Shown piece by piece: positions 33,667 to 35,721 of a DNA stretch of 35,721 nucleotides. Location: contig JAFNAV010000029.1 of the NCBI GenBank assembly GCA_017860345.1, forward strand, positions 1-35,721, written 5' to 3'. Each line of letters begins with the position of its first letter. Within the stretch, counting starts at the first letter, position 1. The notes beneath the pieces are model-generated. The model was not told where the DNA came from and did not search any database. It worked only from the letters and a program-made list of their open reading frames with translations. Origin of the DNA: Bacteroidota bacterium. GTDB taxonomy: Bacteria > Bacteroidota > Bacteroidia > Bacteroidales > Paludibacteraceae. A program made the position numbers and the translations under genes.

Positions 33667-34290
33667 ATGTTTATGAAGAAAATAAGTTTATTATTCAGCC
33701 TGATTGTGGTACTGGCGCTGACAGTTCAAACAATTACCGCGCAAACCTCCGGTTACAAACCCGGTGATGTAGCTACCGATTTCAAACTTAAAAATGTAGA
33801 TGGCAAATTTGTGTCGCTGGCCGATTACAAAAAAGCCAAAGGTTTCATTGTGGTTTTCACCTGCAACCATTGCCCTTACGCCATTGCGTACGAAGACCGG
33901 ATTATTGCTCTGGATAAAAAATATGCACCATTAGGCTATCCGGTGATAGCCATTAACCCCAACGACCCTGCTGCACAACCTAAAGATAGCTACGAAGCCA
34001 TGCAGGTACGTGCTAAGGAAAAATCGTTCACTTTTCCATACCTGTTCGACGATGGTCAGAAAATTTATCCACAGTACGGCGCCACTAAAACGCCACACGT
34101 ATTTGTGCTTAACAAGGAAAATGGTAAAAACTTAGTGCGCTATATCGGAGCTATCGACAACAACTACGCCGATGCCAACGACGTAAGCGAACGCTATGTA
34201 GAAGCTGCTGTTGATGCCTTGCTGGCCGGAAAACCTATAGCTCAAAACGCTACCGCAGCCATTGGTTGCAGCATTAAATCGAAGAAATAA
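33667..34290 (+). CDS. Exported AhpC/TSA-type thioredoxin-like protein (CNHC motif)
   Basis: 207 aa from 33667; ATG at 33673 (MKKISLLF) is an equally good start. Signal peptide ends near TITAQ. The redoxin domain opens KPGDVATDFKLKNVDGKFVS and has the redox pair in FTCNHCPYA (Cys66, Cys69), followed by FPYLFDDGQKIYPQYGA and the cis-Pro region TKTPHVFVLN. This is the peroxiredoxin-like 'thioredoxin family' group in which CxxC lies in CNHCP. Likely a periplasmic thiol oxidoreductase; the substrate is unknown. A terminator follows. Confidence 0.9.
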   Translation: MFMKKISLLFSLIVVLALTVQTITAQTSGYKPGDVATDFKLKNVDGKFVSLADYKKAKGFIVVFTCNHCPYAIAYEDRIIALDKKYAPLGYPVIAINPNDPAAQPKDSYEAMQVRAKEKSFTFPYLFDDGQKIYPQYGATKTPHVFVLNKENGKNLVRYIGAIDNNYADANDVSERYVEAAVDALLAGKPIAQNATAAIGCSIKSKK

Positions 34291-34343
34291 TTTTCAGAAC
34301 CTTTTCATTTTTCAATACCGTCGCCTTATCAGGGCGCATACCG

Positions 34344-34374
34344 AAGGGGCAGATAAACATCTGCTCCTTTTTTT
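34344..34374 (+). terminator. Rho-independent terminator after the thioredoxin-fold genes
   Basis: GGGGCAGAT (34346-34354) pairs with ATCTGCTCC (34359-34367) through an AAAC loop with one G-T pair, and is followed by seven T. It lies about 55 bp after the stop at 34290. Confidence 0.9.
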
Positions 34375-34649
34375 ATCTATGACACGAGAAAAAATTGAAA
34401 AATGAAAAATGAAAGTCGTAGGTCTTAAGTCATAGGTCTTAAGAGCGCAACGCGAGAAGCATTTAGCATATCATTCATCATTCATCACTTATCATTTATA
34501 AAAAACACCCCATTAAATCTCAATTTAATTATATTTTGAACGCAAAGTCGCCAAGCCGCTAAGCCGCTATGATTCAATATTTTTTAAACACAAAGCCACT
34601 AAGACACGAAAAAACACACCCCACAAACTCCAGCGCTGCTCTCTTAAGT

Positions 34650-34665
34650 CTCCGCCGCGGCGGAG
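34650..34665. repeat. GC-rich 16-bp palindrome, REP-like
   Basis: CTCCGCCGCGGCGGAG is a perfect palindrome within an AT-rich spacer, followed by GGATTTAGGGGGGCTT. The composite resembles dispersed REP-type elements seen between genes in this phylum. Confidence 0.65.
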
Positions 34666-34716
34666 GGATTTAGGGGGGCTTGGCCACTAAGACACAAAAA
34701 AACCTCTCCCACCCAA

Positions 34717-34739
34717 GTAAATGTTTGAAAAACATTTAC
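34717..34739. repeat. Perfect 10-bp hairpin
   Basis: GTAAATGTTT (34717-34726) and AAACATTTAC (34730-34739) flank a 3-nt loop. There is no T-run, so it is not a typical terminator. Confidence 0.6.
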
Positions 34740-34869
34740 AACTATGTGTTCTCGGTTTAAGAGAAAAAAAGAAAAATCTATGTTTTCTATGTGTCCAAAG
34801 CATTAACCCTGTATCACAAAACACACATAAAAAATCATCTTTCCGGGCAGAGATATTCCGTATTTGTCT

Positions 34870-34877
34870 TAATTTTG
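34870..34877 (+). promoter_or_regulatory. Candidate -7 box for the pentapeptide-repeat gene
   Basis: TAATTTTG followed by CAGG lies 19 nt before the ATG at 34896, implying a leader of only about a dozen nucleotides. It also argues against the in-frame ATG at 34791 as the start. Confidence 0.6.
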
Positions 34878-34895
34878 CAGGAAAATACCACCACC

Positions 34896-35459
34896 ATGTA
34901 CTACGACGACCAAACGTACGAAAAGCAAAATTTCGGTGCAGAGCCTCTGCCCAAGGGTAACTACGAGAACTGCCGGTTCAGACTTTGTAATTTTGCTGAG
35001 GCCGACCTGAAACAAATTAATTTTACCGACTGTGTTTTCGAGGAGTGCAATCTGAGTATGGCCAAACTGATAAGCACACAGTTCAACGGCATCAAGTTTG
35101 TAAATTGTAAAATCCTCGGTACCCGGTTTGAACACACCAACCCCTTTCTGCTCAGCATCGCTTTCTCCGACTGCACACTGAATATGTCGTCGTTTTACCA
35201 GATGAAACTGCGAAAAACCGCATTTAAAAACTGCATACTTAAAGAAACTGATTTCACCGAAGCCGACCTGCAGGAAGCCGTTTTCGACAACTGCGATTTA
35301 AGCGGAGCTACATTCAGTTATACGCAACTGCAAAAAGCCGACTTCCGTACGGCCTTCAACTATGCGCTGGATCCTGAGCGCAACAAACTTGCCAAAGCCC
35401 GGTTCTCTAAAGACGGACTTCAGGGTCTGTTGGGTAAATACGGTATTGTTATCGACTAA
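34896..35459 (+). CDS. Pentapeptide-repeat protein
   Basis: 187 aa from the ATG at 34896; an in-frame ATG at 34791 would lie upstream of the promoter box and add 35 residues translated from repeat DNA. From residue ~20 to ~160 the chain follows the A(D/N)LxF five-residue period: FAEADLKQINFTDCVFEECN, TAFKNCILKETDFTEADLQ, AVFDNCDLSGATFSYTQLQ. This gives a right-handed quadrilateral beta helix. The end (NYALDPERNKLAKARFSKDG then LQGLLGKYGIVID) is the C-terminal cap seen in Qnr/McbG-type proteins, which can mimic DNA and protect gyrase. Most chromosomal homologues have no known function and quinolone protection should not be assumed. Cytoplasmic, no signal. Confidence 0.9.
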   Translation: MYYDDQTYEKQNFGAEPLPKGNYENCRFRLCNFAEADLKQINFTDCVFEECNLSMAKLISTQFNGIKFVNCKILGTRFEHTNPFLLSIAFSDCTLNMSSFYQMKLRKTAFKNCILKETDFTEADLQEAVFDNCDLSGATFSYTQLQKADFRTAFNYALDPERNKLAKARFSKDGLQGLLGKYGIVID

Positions 35460-35721
35460 GGCTTTTTTCGGTTTAAGAAAACAGACAGTAAACTTCTTTT
35501 GCAGCACAGGCCGGTCTATGCGTATGTAGACAAATCAGATACCCCGGCTTATAAACTTTATCTGTTCGCAATCGGTTATTTATATAGAAACTTTTAGTAC
35601 ATGACAAAATTCTATTTTGCCAATAATTAATGGATGTGAATAGTGATTCATGTGAATAGAAACGCGGATATAGCGGATAAAACAGATTTTCGCTGTAAAC
35701 TCAAAAGTTTTCATAATACGG
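35460..35721. other. Non-coding right edge with small repeats
   Basis: No believable gene. It contains a near-perfect dyad TGACAAAAT-tct-ATTTTGCCA (35602-35622), a direct repeat ATGTGAATAG (35634-35643 and 35650-35659), and a GCGGATA..GCGGATAA..ACAGATT series (35661-35690). Confidence 0.6.

Larger units (their letters stand above)
34380..34860. repeat. Non-coding spacer of short degenerate repeats
   Basis: About 480 bp without a believable gene. It contains runs of several low-complexity families: GAAAAATGAAAAATGAAAG and its complement-like CATTCATCATTCATCA; GTCGTAGGTCTTAAGTCATAGGTCTT; CGCAAAGTCGCCAAGCCGCTAAG; CACAAAGCCACTAAGACAC twice (near 34600 and 34685); and CTATGTTTTCTATGTG-like pieces. 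Such patches are common between genes in Bacteroidota genomes; they are not a CRISPR array, because the unit length is variable and there are no spacers. Confidence 0.75.

Noticed and set aside
34380-34860. CRISPR array suggested by repeated short units
   Set aside because: Units vary in length and sequence, there are no uniform spacers and no cas genes in the window.
34791-34895. N-terminal extension of the pentapeptide protein to the ATG at 34791
   Set aside because: The extension overlaps repeat DNA and a TAATTTTG promoter box; the ATG at 34896 begins the family-like part.
34721-34960. 79-codon plus frame overlapping the pentapeptide gene start
   Set aside because: It is made of repeat-derived sequence and out-of-frame pentapeptide coding; no protein-like character.

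Overview
This is a Bacteroidota chromosome segment, most likely from the order Bacteroidales. The evidence is a SusC/SusD pair, several secreted carbohydrate-active proteins with SPI or SPII signals, and promoter-like TAnnTTTG boxes with weak A-rich ribosome sites. Many relatives I recognise are Bacteroides, Tannerella or Paludibacter-type proteins. I see no rRNA, tRNA, CRISPR array, insertion sequence or prophage.

Region 1 (1-25140) is dominated by a polysaccharide/glycoconjugate utilisation locus. From about 22330 down to 313 on the minus strand there are fourteen tightly packed genes. In transcription order they encode: a DUF4434 TIM-barrel protein; an N-acylglucosamine 2-epimerase (AGE); SusC; SusD; a SusE-like lipoprotein; an NAGPA-type phosphodiester glycosidase; a GHL10-like lipoprotein; a secreted ADP-ribosylglycohydrolase; a calcineurin-type phosphoesterase; a sialate O-acetylesterase-like esterase; a second GHL10-like protein; a DUF5009 (NagX/HGSNAT-like) membrane protein; NagB; and a NagB-like/PIG-L fusion. 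A ROK-family regulator and an AmpG-like MFS transporter are transcribed divergently. I see no classical CAZy glycosidase. The set mixes phosphodiester chemistry (NAGPA, phosphoesterase) with amino-sugar metabolism (AGE, NagB, PIG-L, DUF5009). My inference is that the locus takes apart a phosphodiester-containing amino-sugar glycan, such as a GlcNAc/ManNAc-1-phosphate polymer, a teichoic-acid linkage unit or a GPI-like glycan. SusCD would import fragments, periplasmic and surface enzymes would trim them, the two inner-membrane proteins would move sugars inward, and AGE plus NagB would feed fructose-6-phosphate into glycolysis. A GlcNAc kinase and NagA are not in the window.

Region 2 (25140-29800) holds an OmpR-type response regulator and its membrane histidine kinase on the plus strand. 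Convergent to them is a minus-strand pair, a MurG-like glycosyltransferase and an LpxH-like metallophosphatase.

Region 3 (29800-35721) has an orphan TonB-dependent receptor (minus), then two exported thioredoxin-fold proteins and a pentapeptide-repeat protein (plus). The spacer before the last gene is full of short degenerate repeats and palindromes.

Two annotation points stand out. The DUF4434 reading frame continues 31 conserved-looking codons upstream of its first ATG and appears to begin at an ATT codon, behind an in-frame 8-codon minicistron. The NagB-like half of the fusion protein has lost three of the four catalytic residues of glucosamine-6-phosphate deaminase.
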